From assembly GCF_902833905.1 (NCBI RefSeq), contig NZ_CADFGP010000018.1, positions 1-64,000 on the forward strand: DNA of 64,000 bases, in the 5' to 3' direction. Positions 47,809 to 57,348 of the stretch are shown one piece after another. This DNA is from Paraburkholderia tuberum STM678 (lineage in GTDB: Bacteria > Pseudomonadota > Gammaproteobacteria > Burkholderiales > Burkholderiaceae). A program made the translations under genes and the position numbers. Each line of letters opens with the position of its first letter. The stretch's first letter is position 1. The notes beneath the pieces are model-generated. The model was given only the letters and a program-made list of their open reading frames with translations, ran no database searches and was not told where the DNA came from.

Positions 47809-49122
47809 ATGAACGATCTCGCTTCCCACGCGTACCCGCGGTTCCACGAACCGCACGCCGCCCGGCGCGCGGCGCTCGCCTGCATGGTCACGCTGGCCGT
47901 CGCGCTCGGTATCGGGCGCTTCGCATTCACGCCGCTGCTGCCGTTGATGCTGCACGGCGCCGCGCTCGGCCAGCCGCAGATCGATATCCAGCATGGCGGC
48001 TGGCTCGCGTCGTTCAATTACGCCGGCTATTTCGCCGGCGCGATGACGTGCGCGGCGCTGCGGGTTGAGCCCGCGCGGATGGTGCGCGTCGGACTCGCTG
48101 CGACCGTGCTGCTGACGCTCGCGATGGGCGTTACCGGCCAGTTCTGGGTGTGGGCGCTGGTGCGCTTCGTCGCCGGCGCGGTCAGCGCATGGACCTTCGT
48201 GTTCGCGTCGCAGTGGGGCTTGCGGCGGCTCGCCGAACTCGGCGCGCAAGCGTGGAGCGGCGTCATCTATACGGGGCCGGGCGTGGGCATCGTCGGCACC
48301 GGCTTGCTGGTCAGCGTCGCGGGTGGCTATGGCGCGGTGGTCGGATGGATCGGCTTTGCGGTGATCGGCGCGGTGCTGTCGGTGCTGGTGTGGCCGGTGT
48401 TTGGCGAAGCGCGGCGTGCGGGAACGGCGAAGCCTGCCGCTGCAAGCTCCGCAACCGCAAAGCCCGCCACCGGATCGCGCGCCAGCGCAAACCAGCCGCC
48501 TCGTACGGCCGGCATTCAGACGAGCCATGCCGTCCACCGTACCGACGCGTTCTGGCTGGTCCTGCTCTACGGTATCCCGGGCTTCGGCTACATCATCACC
48601 GCGACCTTTTTGCCGGTCATCGCGCGCCACGCGTTGCCGGGCTCGGCGTGGCCGGACCTGTTCTGGCCGATGTTCGGTGCGGCGCTGATCGTCGGCGCGT
48701 TGCTCGCCGCGCGTTTGCCCGTGCATTGGGACAACCGCGCGCTGCTCGCGGGCTCGTATGTGCTGCAGGCGCTCGGCATCGCGCTGGGCATCGTATGGCC
48801 GACGGCGGGCGGGTTCTCGCTCGGCAGCATCCTGATCGGCCTGCCGTTCACCGCGATCACGCTATTCGCGATGCGCGAGGCGCGGCGTCTGCGCGGCGAC
48901 GACGCGGCCGGGCTGATGGGTTATGCGACGGCGGCCTATGGCATCGGTCAGATCGCGGGTCCGTTGGTGGCCGCGCCGATTGCCGCGCACACGGGGTCGT
49001 TTTCGCTGGCGCTGTGGCTTGCCGCGGGCGCGCTGCTGGCGGGGGCGGCGGGCCTGATCGCAGTGACGCGCGTGCCGCGTGGCCCGCGCCGTGGCCGCAT
49101 GCCGGATTGCGGTTGCAGCTAA
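47809..49122 (+). CDS. YbfB/YjiJ family MFS transporter
   Basis: A 437-residue member of the YbfB/YjiJ MFS family with about 12 membrane helices. It shows the family features LGIGRFAFTPLLPLML near helix 1 and LASFNYAGYFAGAM near helix 2, an Ala/Thr-rich cytoplasmic loop (about 205-240) between halves, and GIPGFGYIITATFLPVIA at helix 7. The substrate is unknown. It is divergent from a LysR gene that probably controls it. The start is the ATG at 47809. Confidence 0.9.
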   Translation: MNDLASHAYPRFHEPHAARRAALACMVTLAVALGIGRFAFTPLLPLMLHGAALGQPQIDIQHGGWLASFNYAGYFAGAMTCAALRVEPARMVRVGLAATVLLTLAMGVTGQFWVWALVRFVAGAVSAWTFVFASQWGLRRLAELGAQAWSGVIYTGPGVGIVGTGLLVSVAGGYGAVVGWIGFAVIGAVLSVLVWPVFGEARRAGTAKPAAASSATAKPATGSRASANQPPRTAGIQTSHAVHRTDAFWLVLLYGIPGFGYIITATFLPVIARHALPGSAWPDLFWPMFGAALIVGALLAARLPVHWDNRALLAGSYVLQALGIALGIVWPTAGGFSLGSILIGLPFTAITLFAMREARRLRGDDAAGLMGYATAAYGIGQIAGPLVAAPIAAHTGSFSLALWLAAGALLAGAAGLIAVTRVPRGPRRGRMPDCGCS

Positions 49123-49209
49123 GACGCGAAAACAAATCTCGCACGAGCGCACTAAAATGACCGCTTTCCGTCATTCCCTCGCGCCTGTCGCCGGGCGCGT
49201 CGCTCGACC

Positions 49210-50241
49210 ATGCAACATTTCGCGTCCGACAACTACGCCGGCATCTGTCCCGAAGCGCTCGACGCGCTGATCGCAGCCAACAACAGCGGCCACGAGCCGT
49301 CCTACGGCGACGACTCCTGGACCAACCAGGTCTGCGACCGTCTGCGCGACCTGTTTCAGACCGATTGCGAAGTGTTCTTCGTGTTCAACGGCACGGCGGC
49401 CAATTCGCTCGCGCTCGCGTCGCTGTGCCAGTCGTACCACTCGGTGATTTGCCACGAACTCGCGCACATCGAGACCGACGAATGCGGCGGTCCCGAGTTC
49501 TTTTCGGGCGGCTCGAAACTGCTGACGGCGCCGGGCATCGCCGGCAAGCTCACGCCCGATGCGATCGAGTCCATCGTCACGCGGCGCGCCGATATCCACT
49601 ATCCGAAGCCCAAGGTCGTCACGCTGACGCAGTCGACCGAGGTCGGCACCGTCTACAGCGTCGAGGAAGTGCGCGCCATCGCGGCGATCGCGAAGCGTCG
49701 TCATCTGAAGGTGCACATGGACGGCGCGCGCTTCGCGAACGCGGTCGCCGCGCTCGACGTGCATCCGTCGGAGATTACGTGGCGCGCGGGCGTCGACGTG
49801 CTGTGTTTCGGTGGCACCAAGAACGGCTTGCCGGTCGGCGAGGCGGTGGTGTTCTTCGACCGCGCGCTCGCCGACGATTTCGCCTATCGGTTGAAGCAGG
49901 CGGGACAGCTCGCATCGAAGATGCGCTTCATCTCCGCGCCGTGGCTCGGCCTGCTCGACAACGACGTGTGGTTGCGCAATGCGCGTCACGCGAACGCGAT
50001 GGCGCGTCTGCTGGAGACGCGGTTGCAGGAAATCCCCGGCGTGAGCATCATGTTTGCGAGCGAATCGAACGCGGTGTTCGCGCAGTTGCCGCCGCATGCC
50101 GCGAAGGCGATGCGCGCGCGCGGCTGGAAGTTCTACGAGTTCATCGGCGCGGGCGGTTGCCGGCTGATGTGCGCGTGGGACACGCAGCCCGACACGGTCG
50201 AGCGTTTGGCCGCCGACGTGCGCGGGCTGTGCGTCGCGTGA
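49210..50241 (+). CDS. ltaE: low-specificity L-threonine aldolase
   Basis: A 343-residue PLP enzyme of fold type I that splits L-threonine or L-allo-threonine into glycine and acetaldehyde. It begins with FASDNYAGICPEALDAL and has the PLP lysine in CFGGTKNGLPVGEA (Lys204), the HMDGARFANA segment with the cofactor Asp, and ELAHIETDECGGPEF. Length fits the family. The Shine-Dalgarno is weak. It stands 87 bp after the MFS gene on the same strand and may be cotranscribed with it. Confidence 0.92.
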   Translation: MQHFASDNYAGICPEALDALIAANNSGHEPSYGDDSWTNQVCDRLRDLFQTDCEVFFVFNGTAANSLALASLCQSYHSVICHELAHIETDECGGPEFFSGGSKLLTAPGIAGKLTPDAIESIVTRRADIHYPKPKVVTLTQSTEVGTVYSVEEVRAIAAIAKRRHLKVHMDGARFANAVAALDVHPSEITWRAGVDVLCFGGTKNGLPVGEAVVFFDRALADDFAYRLKQAGQLASKMRFISAPWLGLLDNDVWLRNARHANAMARLLETRLQEIPGVSIMFASESNAVFAQLPPHAAKAMRARGWKFYEFIGAGGCRLMCAWDTQPDTVERLAADVRGLCVA

Positions 50242-50367
50242 TGGAAGACGCGTGAGGTTGCTGGAACCCGAGTTACCACCGGCGCCTCGATGCACCACTC
50301 GGCACACTCGCAAAGCCACCCAACTACGCCCCGCCAGAAAACACGAAACAAAGAGACGTCCCCCGCC

Positions 50368-50898
50368 ATGACCGAGTACCGATTCTGTCCCCGCTGCGCG
50401 AAACCCCTGACCGAACGCGCCGACCCCGACCACGAGGGCGGCCGCGTCCGTCAGAGCTGTCCCGATACCGAGTGCGGCTACGTCCATTGGAATAACCCGC
50501 TGCCGGTCGTCGCGGCGATCGTCGAGTACGAGGGCAAGATCCTGCTTGCGCGCAATGCCGCGTGGCCCGAGGGCATGTTCGCGCTGATCACCGGCTTCCT
50601 CGAAAACGGCGAGACGCCGGAGCAGGGCATCGCGCGCGAAGTGATGGAGGAGACGTCGCTGCACGCCGGGTCGGTCGAGCTGATCGGCGTGTACGAATTC
50701 ATCCGCAAGAACGAGCTGATCATCGCGTATCACGTAAAGGCGCATGGGACGATCGCGCTGTCGCCCGAACTGCTCGAATACCGGCTCGTCGAGCCCGCGA
50801 AGCTGCGGCCGTGGCGCGCGGGCACCGGCCAGGCGCTCGGCGAATGGATGCGGCGACGCGGGTTGCCGTTCGAATTCGTCGAGCGGCCGGGGCAGTGA
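50368..50898 (+). CDS. Nudix hydrolase with N-terminal zinc ribbon
   Basis: A 176-residue protein with an N-terminal zinc-ribbon (CPRCAKPL and CPDTECGY, two cysteine pairs within residues 5-35) followed by a Nudix domain with box GFLENGETPEQGIAREVMEE and TS. This arrangement is like NudC-related and other zinc-ribbon Nudix proteins, but it is shorter than NudC (about 257 residues) and lacks its N-terminal domain. The substrate is probably a dinucleotide or nucleotide sugar. ATG at 50368 keeps the whole ribbon; the frame is open to 50290. Confidence 0.88.
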   Translation: MTEYRFCPRCAKPLTERADPDHEGGRVRQSCPDTECGYVHWNNPLPVVAAIVEYEGKILLARNAAWPEGMFALITGFLENGETPEQGIAREVMEETSLHAGSVELIGVYEFIRKNELIIAYHVKAHGTIALSPELLEYRLVEPAKLRPWRAGTGQALGEWMRRRGLPFEFVERPGQ

Positions 50899-51082
50899 GG
50901 CGTTCGGCCCGTCGAGCCGCAACATTCGCCAGCACACAGACGACGCAGAAATCACAGCCAACATGGAGACAGCCCACAACGCACGCGACACCACACGACT
51001 CGGCACATCCATCGACGCATCACCGAACCGATCATCCACGTCAACCGGCGGTCAATGAGCGCACGCTCAGGGAGAAAACGGC

Positions 51083-52231
51083 ATGGCCTACATCTACTAC
51101 CTGACCCATATTCATCTGGGCTACGACGCACTGTCGCAACTGCCGTCCGAGTGCACGCGCATCGGCATCGAGCGGCCTCTGGTGATCAGCGACAAAGGCG
51201 TCGTCGCGGCCGGCATCGCGCGGCAGGCACTCGACGCGCTGAAGCTCGGCGACGTGCCGCTGTTCGACGACACGCCGTCGAACCCGACCGAGGAAATGGT
51301 GCTCGCGGCCGCCCAGGTGTATCGCGACGAGCGCTGCGACGGGCTGATCGCGGTGGGCGGCGGTTCGTCGATCGATCTCGCGAAGGGCGTCGCGATCGCG
51401 GCCACGCATCCGGGGCCGCTCACGCAGTACGCGACGATCGAAGGCGGCAGCGCGAAGATCACCGACGCCGTCGCGCCGCTGATCGCGATTCCGACCACCG
51501 CCGGCACTGGCAGCGAAGTCGCGCGCGGCGCGATCGTGATCCTGAACGACGGCCGCAAGCTCGGCTTTCACTCGTGGAATCTGCTGCCGAAATCGGCGCT
51601 GTGCGATCCCGGTCTCACGCTCGGCCTGCCGCCGGGGCTGACCGCCGCGACCGGCATGGACGCGATCGCGCATTGCATCGAGACCTTCCTCGCGCCGGCC
51701 TTCAATCCGCCCGCCGACGGTATCGCGCTCGACGGCCTCGAACGCGCGTGGCACAGCATCGAGCGCGCGTGCGCGGACGGCCGCGATCGCGAGGCGCGCC
51801 TGAATATGATGAGCGCGTCGATGCAGGGCGGGATGGCGTTCCAGAAGGGCCTCGGCTGTGTGCACTCGCTGTCGCATCCGCTGGGCGGCCTGAAGGTGAA
51901 CGGCCGCACGTCGCTGCATCACGGCACGCTGAACGCGGTCGTGCTGCCCGCGGTGCTGCGCTTCAACGAGCGCGCGCCGAGCGTGGTGGCCGAGCGTCGC
52001 TATGCGCGCATGCGTCGCGTGATGGGGGTGCCCGAGCATGCGGATCTCGCGCAGGCGCTGTTCGACATGACGGCGCGGCTTGGACTGCCGACCGGCCTCA
52101 GGCAAATGGGCGTCGACGAAAGCATGTTCGACAAGGTCGTGCAGGGCGCGTTGGTCGACCATTGTCATCGCACGAATCCGCGCGAGGCGAGCGCCGACGA
52201 CTATCGCCGCATGCTGACCGAGTCGCTGTGA
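51083..52231 (+). CDS. iron-containing alcohol dehydrogenase
   Basis: A 382-residue group III (iron-activated) alcohol dehydrogenase, NAD(P)-dependent and cytoplasmic. The dinucleotide motif [16 protein letters not shown], the [15 protein letters not shown] segment, and the metal ligands in MDAIAHCIE and [10 protein letters not shown] are all present. AGGGAG lies 9 bp upstream of the ATG. A hotdog thioesterase gene follows 28 bp downstream, then the liv-type operon; the run of same-strand genes suggests a catabolic unit, but the substrate is unknown. Confidence 0.9.
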   Translation: MAYIYYLTHIHLGYDALSQLPSECTRIGIERPLVISDKGVVAAGIARQALDALKLGDVPLFDDTPSNPTEEMVLAAAQVYRDERCDGLIAVGGGSSIDLAKGVAIAATHPGPLTQYATIEGGSAKITDAVAPLIAIPTTAGTGSEVARGAIVILNDGRKLGFHSWNLLPKSALCDPGLTLGLPPGLTAATGMDAIAHCIETFLAPAFNPPADGIALDGLERAWHSIERACADGRDREARLNMMSASMQGGMAFQKGLGCVHSLSHPLGGLKVNGRTSLHHGTLNAVVLPAVLRFNERAPSVVAERRYARMRRVMGVPEHADLAQALFDMTARLGLPTGLRQMGVDESMFDKVVQGALVDHCHRTNPREASADDYRRMLTESL

Positions 52232-52259
52232 TCCTCGCATCCACCCACCGCCACGTCCG

Positions 52260-52709
52260 ATGAACAAACCCGCCCCCGCCGGCCGCGCCGCGTATCCGCA
52301 TTTCCTGCCGATCACCACGCGCTGGATGGACAACGACGTCTACGGCCACGTGAACAACGTCGTCTACTACAGCTATTTCGACACCGTCGTGAACGAGTAT
52401 CTGGTCCGCGCGCGCGTACTCGATTTCGAACACGGCACGACGATCGGGCTGGTCGTCGAGACGCAGTGCAACTACTTCGCGCCGCTCGTGTTTCCCGATC
52501 GCATCGACGCGGGCTTGCGCGTCGCGCGGCTCGGCACGTCGAGCGTGCGCTACGAGGTGGGGCTATTTCGCGACGGCGACGCCGAGCCCGCCGCGCAAGG
52601 GCACTTCGTGCACGTCTACGTGGATCGCGCGACGCGCCGTCCCGTGAACCTGCCCGCCGAGCTGCGCGCGGCGCTCGAACCGTTGTGCGTCGTCGGGCCG
52701 GCGGACTAG
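52260..52709 (+). CDS. acyl-CoA thioesterase (4HBT hotdog family)
   Basis: A 149-residue hotdog-fold thioesterase. The signature [19 protein letters not shown] (about 20-38) contains the catalytic Asp of 4-hydroxybenzoyl-CoA-type enzymes and the FDT continuation. It hydrolyses an acyl-CoA in the cytoplasm. Neighbours are an iron-type alcohol dehydrogenase upstream (28 bp) and a branched-chain-type permease gene 4 bp downstream, so it is almost certainly in the same transcript. Confidence 0.88.
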   Translation: MNKPAPAGRAAYPHFLPITTRWMDNDVYGHVNNVVYYSYFDTVVNEYLVRARVLDFEHGTTIGLVVETQCNYFAPLVFPDRIDAGLRVARLGTSSVRYEVGLFRDGDAEPAAQGHFVHVYVDRATRRPVNLPAELRAALEPLCVVGPAD

Positions 52710-52713
52710 ACGC

Positions 52714-53652
52714 GTGCAGTCGTTCATCATCACTCTGCTCAACGGCCTGAGCTACGGGCTGTTGCTATTCATGCTGTCGGCCGGGCTGACGCTGATCTTC
52801 AGCATGCTCGGCGTGCTCAACTTCGCGCATGCGAGCTTCTATATGCTCGGCGCGTACGTCGGCTTTTCGGTGGCGTCGCGCGCCGGCTTCTGGAGCGCGC
52901 TGGTGGTTGCGCCGCTCCTCGTCGGGCTGCTCGGCGCGGCGCTCGAACGCTGGCTGCTGCGGCGCGTGCGCGGGCACGGGCATCTGCCCGAACTGCTGCT
53001 GACGTTCGGCGCCGCCTATCTGCTCGGCGAACTCGTCAAGCTCGGCTGGGGGCTCGGTCCGCTGTCGGCGAGGATTCCGGCGGTGCTCGACGGTCCGCTG
53101 TTCTCGCTGTACGGCGCGGTCTTCACGCGCTACCGCGCGTTCATGATGGCGGTGTCGCTCGCGATGCTCGCGGCGCTCGTCGCGATGCTGCGCGTGTCGA
53201 AGACTGGCTTGATCGTGCGCGCCGCGCTCACGCATGCGCAGGCCGTCGAAGCGCTCGGGCACGACGTGCCGCGCGTGTTCACCGGCGTGTTCGCGGCCGG
53301 CACCGCGCTCGCCGCGCTGGCCGGCGTGATCGGCGCGCCGCTGTTCGTCATCGAGCCGGCGATGGCGGAGTCGCTCGGCTCGATCGTGTTCGTCGTGGTC
53401 GTGATCGGCGGGCTCGGGTCGCTGAGCGGGGCGCTCGTCGCGTCGCTGCTGGTGGGGTGCCTGCAAACGCTGGCGGTCGCGAGCGATCTGTCGTTGGGCG
53501 ACGTGGTGTCGCTCGCCGGCGCGGTGCTGCCGCCCGAATGGGACGCGCTGACGCTCGCGCAACTGGCGCCGCTGCTGCCGTACCTGCTGCTCGTCGCGGT
53601 GCTGGCGACGAGGCCGCGCGGGCTGTTCGGACGGCGTGACGATCATGCGTAA
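52714..53652 (+). CDS. livH: branched-chain amino acid-type ABC permease (LivH)
   Basis: A 312-residue inner-membrane permease with about eight helices, matching LivH by ITLLNGLSYGLLLFMLSAGL, TLIFSMLGVLNFAHASFYML and the cytoplasmic loop RAALTHAQAVEALGHDVPRVF. The ligand may be a branched-chain amino acid, urea, amide or aromatic acid. GTG at 52714 starts it 4 bp after the thioesterase stop. It overlaps livM by 8-17 bp. Confidence 0.9.
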   Translation: MQSFIITLLNGLSYGLLLFMLSAGLTLIFSMLGVLNFAHASFYMLGAYVGFSVASRAGFWSALVVAPLLVGLLGAALERWLLRRVRGHGHLPELLLTFGAAYLLGELVKLGWGLGPLSARIPAVLDGPLFSLYGAVFTRYRAFMMAVSLAMLAALVAMLRVSKTGLIVRAALTHAQAVEALGHDVPRVFTGVFAAGTALAALAGVIGAPLFVIEPAMAESLGSIVFVVVVIGGLGSLSGALVASLLVGCLQTLAVASDLSLGDVVSLAGAVLPPEWDALTLAQLAPLLPYLLLVAVLATRPRGLFGRRDDHA

Positions 53653-55006
53653 GCGGAGCGGGTCGTCAAACGCGCTGGAAAGCGAGGTGCCGCCTCGCGG
53701 GGGCGGCCGTGCGCTCGCGCCGTGGCTCGCGCTCGTCGCCTTTCTGGCCGTACCGCCTTTCATCTGGCCGCACAGCTGGCTGCTCGGCTATCTCGCGCAA
53801 AGCGCGACGATGATCGTGTTCGCGCTGTCGTACAACCTGCTGCTCGGCGGGACCGGGCTGCTGTCGTTCGGGCACGCCGCTTATGCGGGGCTCGGCGCGT
53901 TGATCGCCGCGCGGGTGTTCAACGCGGGCGGCATGCCGCTCGTGCTGCTGCCGTTGGTCGGCGGCATCGGCGGCGCGCTGTGCGGCGTGCTGTTCGGCTT
54001 CATCGCGACGCGCCGTGCCGGCACCGCATTCGCGATGATCACGCTCGGTCTCGGCGAGCTCGTCGTCGCGGCCGCGTGGACGCTGCCGGGCTGGTTTGGC
54101 GGCGAGGCGGGCGTCGCGATCGATCGTGCGAGCGGGCCACTCTTCGGCGGCTGGAGCTTCGGTCCGGCGCGCGAGGCCTATGTGCTGATCGCGCTGTGGA
54201 GCGTCGTCGCCAGTGTCGCGCTGTTCGCGCTGTCGCGCTCACCGTTCATGCGGCTCGCGAACGCTGTGCGCGACAACCCGGCGCGCGCGGCGGCGATCGG
54301 CTGCTATCCGCGGCGGATTCGCTATGGCGTGATCGTGCTGTCGGCGTTTTTCGCGGGCGTCGCGGGCACGCTCGGGCTGATCAATATCGAGCTCGTATCG
54401 ACTGAGAGCGTCGGCATGATGCGCTCGGGCGCGGTGCTGATCGCGACCGTGATCGGCGGCACGGCGGCGTTCTTCGGGCCGGTCGCGGGGGCGATCGTGC
54501 TGACGTTTTTCAGCGTGGTGGTCGCCAGTGTCACGCGGGCGTGGCTGTTCTATCTCGGGCTGTTTTTCGTCGTCGTCGTGCTGGCCGCGCCGGATGGGCT
54601 CGCCGGCTTTGCCTCGCGGCAGACGGCGCGGATTGCCGCCAACGGCTGGCGACGTTGTCGCGCCGCGTATTGGTGGAGCGCGGCGGCGGGGTTGCTGTGG
54701 CTCGCGGCCATCGTGTTCGCGGTGCAGTGGGCCTATGCGGCGCAGTTCGGCGCGGACGAAGGTGCGGCTTCAGGTGGGTTGTTCGGCGCATGGTTCGGCG
54801 CCGGTGCAGGTGCGGGCGCTGGCGCGGGTACCGATGTCACCGTCGCGCCGCCGCTGTCGGCGCTTGCCGCCTCGCCGCTTCCTCTTGCGCTGGCGCTCGT
54901 TGCGCTCGCCGCTCTGGCTGCGCTGACCACGCGCCATGCGCTGCGCGCGCATGCGCGCGTCACGGCCCACGCACGCGCGGCACGATTCCCCGGAGCCGCA
55001 CGATGA
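53645..55006 (+). CDS. livM: branched-chain amino acid-type ABC permease (LivM), extended
   Basis: A 453-residue LivM-type permease. The core (about 25-335) has the family motifs IVFALSYNLLLGGTGLLSFGHAAYAGLGA and NAVRDNPARAAAIGCYPRRIRY. It is longer than usual: a C-terminal extension of some 110 residues adds two further predicted helices and a Gly-Ala alternating stretch (GAGAGAGAGAG). ATG at 53645 is used; GTG at 53636 is in frame. It overlaps livH at its start and livG by 4 bp at its end. Confidence 0.88.
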   Translation: MRKRSGSSNALESEVPPRGGGRALAPWLALVAFLAVPPFIWPHSWLLGYLAQSATMIVFALSYNLLLGGTGLLSFGHAAYAGLGALIAARVFNAGGMPLVLLPLVGGIGGALCGVLFGFIATRRAGTAFAMITLGLGELVVAAAWTLPGWFGGEAGVAIDRASGPLFGGWSFGPAREAYVLIALWSVVASVALFALSRSPFMRLANAVRDNPARAAAIGCYPRRIRYGVIVLSAFFAGVAGTLGLINIELVSTESVGMMRSGAVLIATVIGGTAAFFGPVAGAIVLTFFSVVVASVTRAWLFYLGLFFVVVVLAAPDGLAGFASRQTARIAANGWRRCRAAYWWSAAAGLLWLAAIVFAVQWAYAAQFGADEGAASGGLFGAWFGAGAGAGAGAGTDVTVAPPLSALAASPLPLALALVALAALAALTTRHALRAHARVTAHARAARFPGAAR

Positions 55007-55803
55007 TCCCCGCACTCGCGCTCCACGGCATCGAAAAGCGTTTCGGCTCGACGCAAATTCTGCGCGGCGTCGATCTCGCGATCGAGCCAGGCGAGCGGCA
55101 CGCGCTGATCGGCCCGAACGGCGCGGGCAAGTCCACGCTGTTCAACCTGATCGGGGGCGGCGCGCGGCCGAGCGCGGGGCGTATCCACCTGTTCGGCGCG
55201 GACATCACGCGGCTCGCGCCGGCCGCGATCGCGCGCCGTGGCCTCGCGCGCAGCTTTCAGAGCACCAGCGTGTTCGCGCGGCTGTCCGTGTTCGACAACC
55301 TGCGCTGCGCGGCGCAGCTTGCCGAGCGCGATCGCACGCGCTGGTGGCAGCGTCTGACCGGCACGGCCGCGGTCGATGCGCGCGCGGCCGACGTGCTCGA
55401 CGCGGTCGGCCTCGGCGCGCGCCGCGACGTCGCGGCCGGCACGCTCAGCTACGCGGAGCAGCGCGCGCTCGACCTCGGCATCGCGCTCGCGGGCGGCGCG
55501 CACACGCTGCTGCTCGACGAACCGACGGCGGGCATGAACCGCGCAGAAGCGGCACGCGCGATCGAGCTGATCCGCGACACCACCGCCGGCCGCACGCTGC
55601 TGATGGTCGAGCACGATATGGATGCGGTGTTCGCGATCGCCGATCGCATTTCGGTGCTGGTGCAAGGGCGCATCATCGCAAGTGGATCGCCGGCCGCGAT
55701 TCGCGCCGACGCGGCGGTACGGGCCGCGTATCTGGGTGAACGCTTCGACGTCGGCTCAGGCGCGCGGGCGGGTGATGAACCGGACCACGGAGCAGGCCTA
55801 TGA
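55003..55803 (+). CDS. livG: branched-chain amino acid-type ABC ATPase (LivG)
   Basis: A 266-residue ATPase of the HAAT family. Walker A GPNGAGKST, Q-loop RSFQSTSVFARLSVFDNL, a signature LSYAEQRALDLGIALA (Ser-Tyr-Ala-Glu variant usual in LivG), Walker B LLLDEPTAGM and H-loop MVEHDMDAVF are intact. ATG at 55003 overlaps the livM stop by 4 bp, and its own stop overlaps livF by 4 bp, so translation is coupled. Confidence 0.92.
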   Translation: MIPALALHGIEKRFGSTQILRGVDLAIEPGERHALIGPNGAGKSTLFNLIGGGARPSAGRIHLFGADITRLAPAAIARRGLARSFQSTSVFARLSVFDNLRCAAQLAERDRTRWWQRLTGTAAVDARAADVLDAVGLGARRDVAAGTLSYAEQRALDLGIALAGGAHTLLLDEPTAGMNRAEAARAIELIRDTTAGRTLLMVEHDMDAVFAIADRISVLVQGRIIASGSPAAIRADAAVRAAYLGERFDVGSGARAGDEPDHGAGL

Positions 55804-56525
55804 GCGCGCTGCTCGACATTTGCGACCTGAATGCGTGGTACGGCGCGAGCCAGGCGTTGCACGGCGTCACGCTGAGCATCGAGCCAGGCGAAGTGGTCGC
55901 GCTGGTCGGCCGCAACGGCTCGGGCCGCTCGACGCTCGCACGCGCGATCATGGGCCTCGTGCGCTGCGAGGGCGAACTGCGTTTCGCGGGGCGTTCGCTC
56001 GCCGGTCGGCGCACGTTCGAGATCGCGCGGCTCGGGCTCGGCTATGTGGCCGAGCATCGCGACGTGTTCGCCGCGCTGAGCGTGCATGAAAACCTGCTGC
56101 TCGGCATTGCGCCGGCTGCCGCATCGCGTGCGCGCGGCCGCGCGCCGCGCTTCACGCTCGACGACGCGTACGCGCTTTTTCCCGTGCTCGCCGGGCGCAA
56201 GCGCACGCGCGCCGGCGCGCTGTCCGGCGGCGAGCAACAGATGCTCGCGCTCGCGCGGGCGCTGCTCGGAGATCCCGATCTGCTGTTGATCGACGAGCCC
56301 GGCGAAGGGCTCGCGAGTCTCGTGATGCAGCAGGTCGCCGCCTGTCTGCACGCGCTGCGCGAGCGTGGCGTCGCGATGTTGCTGATCGAGCAGAGGCTCG
56401 TGATCGCGCGGGACATCGCGTGCCGCGTCGCGGTGATGGGGCACGGCGAGATCGTGTTCGACGGCGCGCTGGCGTCGTTTATGTCGCGCGACGACGTGAT
56501 GCGCGAATGGCTCGGGGTGGGCTGA
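55800..56525 (+). CDS. livF: branched-chain amino acid-type ABC ATPase (LivF), Walker A variant
   Basis: A 241-residue LivF-type ATPase beginning LLDICDLNAWYGASQALHGV. The Walker A loop reads GRNGSGRST, with arginine in place of the catalytic lysine; the codon is CGC. Signature LSGGEQQML, Walker B LLLIDEPGEGL and the LivF-usual LIEQ in place of the H-loop histidine are present. Some HAAT ATPases carry this change, so it may be natural, with LivG providing main hydrolysis. No binding-protein gene follows; the next gene is iolB on the other strand. Confidence 0.9.
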   Translation: MSALLDICDLNAWYGASQALHGVTLSIEPGEVVALVGRNGSGRSTLARAIMGLVRCEGELRFAGRSLAGRRTFEIARLGLGYVAEHRDVFAALSVHENLLLGIAPAAASRARGRAPRFTLDDAYALFPVLAGRKRTRAGALSGGEQQMLALARALLGDPDLLLIDEPGEGLASLVMQQVAACLHALRERGVAMLLIEQRLVIARDIACRVAVMGHGEIVFDGALASFMSRDDVMREWLGVG

Positions 56526-56547
56526 CGCGCGACTACGATCAAATTAG

Positions 56548-57348
56548 TCAAGCATCCTTGTTGATGATCCATTCGTGCGCCGGATCGTTATGGAAATGCC
56601 AGACCCGCTGGCTGCCCGCCATCACGTTCAGATAATACGAGTCGTAGCCGTACGGCACGACGACCGGGTGATAGCCGCGCGGCACCATCACGACGTCGTG
56701 ATCCTCGACGGCCATCGATTCGTCGATATCGCGTGAGTCGGTGTACACGCGTTGGAATGCGAAGCCTTGCGGCGGATCGAGCCGGTGGTAATAGGTTTCT
56801 TCGAGCGAGCTTTCGAGCGGGATATTGTCGGTGTCGTGCTTGTGCGGCGGGTAGCTCGACGCGTGACCGCCCGGCGTTCTCACTTCGACCACCAGCAGCG
56901 ATTCCGCCGGCTCGGTGTGCGGAAGAATGTCGCACACGTAACGCGTATTCAGCGACTTACCGCGCGTCGAGCGCTTTATCGACGCCGGCTCGATCAGCCG
57001 CGCCGGATACTCGCCCTTGGCCGGCGCGCTCGCGACACCGATCTCCGCGTCGCGGCATGCGCGCACCGTCGCGCGCACATTCGGCGGCACATACACCGCG
57101 TACGGCGCCGCGTCTTCGAACACGCTGTCGCGTGAGCCGAGCGAACTCCACGTCGTGCCCGGCGTTTCGATATCGACCGCGCCGCTCAGCACGACGATGC
57201 AAGCTTCACGCGCCGGCTCGAACACGTAGACGAGTTCGTTCGCGCCGAGCCGGTACGCGGCGAATCCCACATAGCGCCAACAGGCCGACTGCGGCGTCAC
57301 GCGCGCGATCGTCTGGCCTTCGCGCTCTGCCTTCACCAATAAGCTCAT
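56548..57348 (-). CDS. iolB: 5-deoxy-glucuronate isomerase
   Basis: IolB isomerises 5-deoxy-D-glucuronate to 2-deoxy-5-keto-D-gluconate in myo-inositol breakdown. The 266-residue cupin protein has TPGGHASSYPPHKHDTDN with metal-binding histidines, LEETYYHRLDPPQGFAFQRVY and VPRGYHPVVVPYGYDSYYLN. AAGGAGG precedes the ATG at 57348 by 5 bp. It is the last gene of the visible iol operon and overlaps iolE by 4 bp. Confidence 0.95.
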   Translation of the reverse strand: MSLLVKAEREGQTIARVTPQSACWRYVGFAAYRLGANELVYVFEPAREACIVVLSGAVDIETPGTTWSSLGSRDSVFEDAAPYAVYVPPNVRATVRACRDAEIGVASAPAKGEYPARLIEPASIKRSTRGKSLNTRYVCDILPHTEPAESLLVVEVRTPGGHASSYPPHKHDTDNIPLESSLEETYYHRLDPPQGFAFQRVYTDSRDIDESMAVEDHDVVMVPRGYHPVVVPYGYDSYYLNVMAGSQRVWHFHNDPAHEWIINKDA

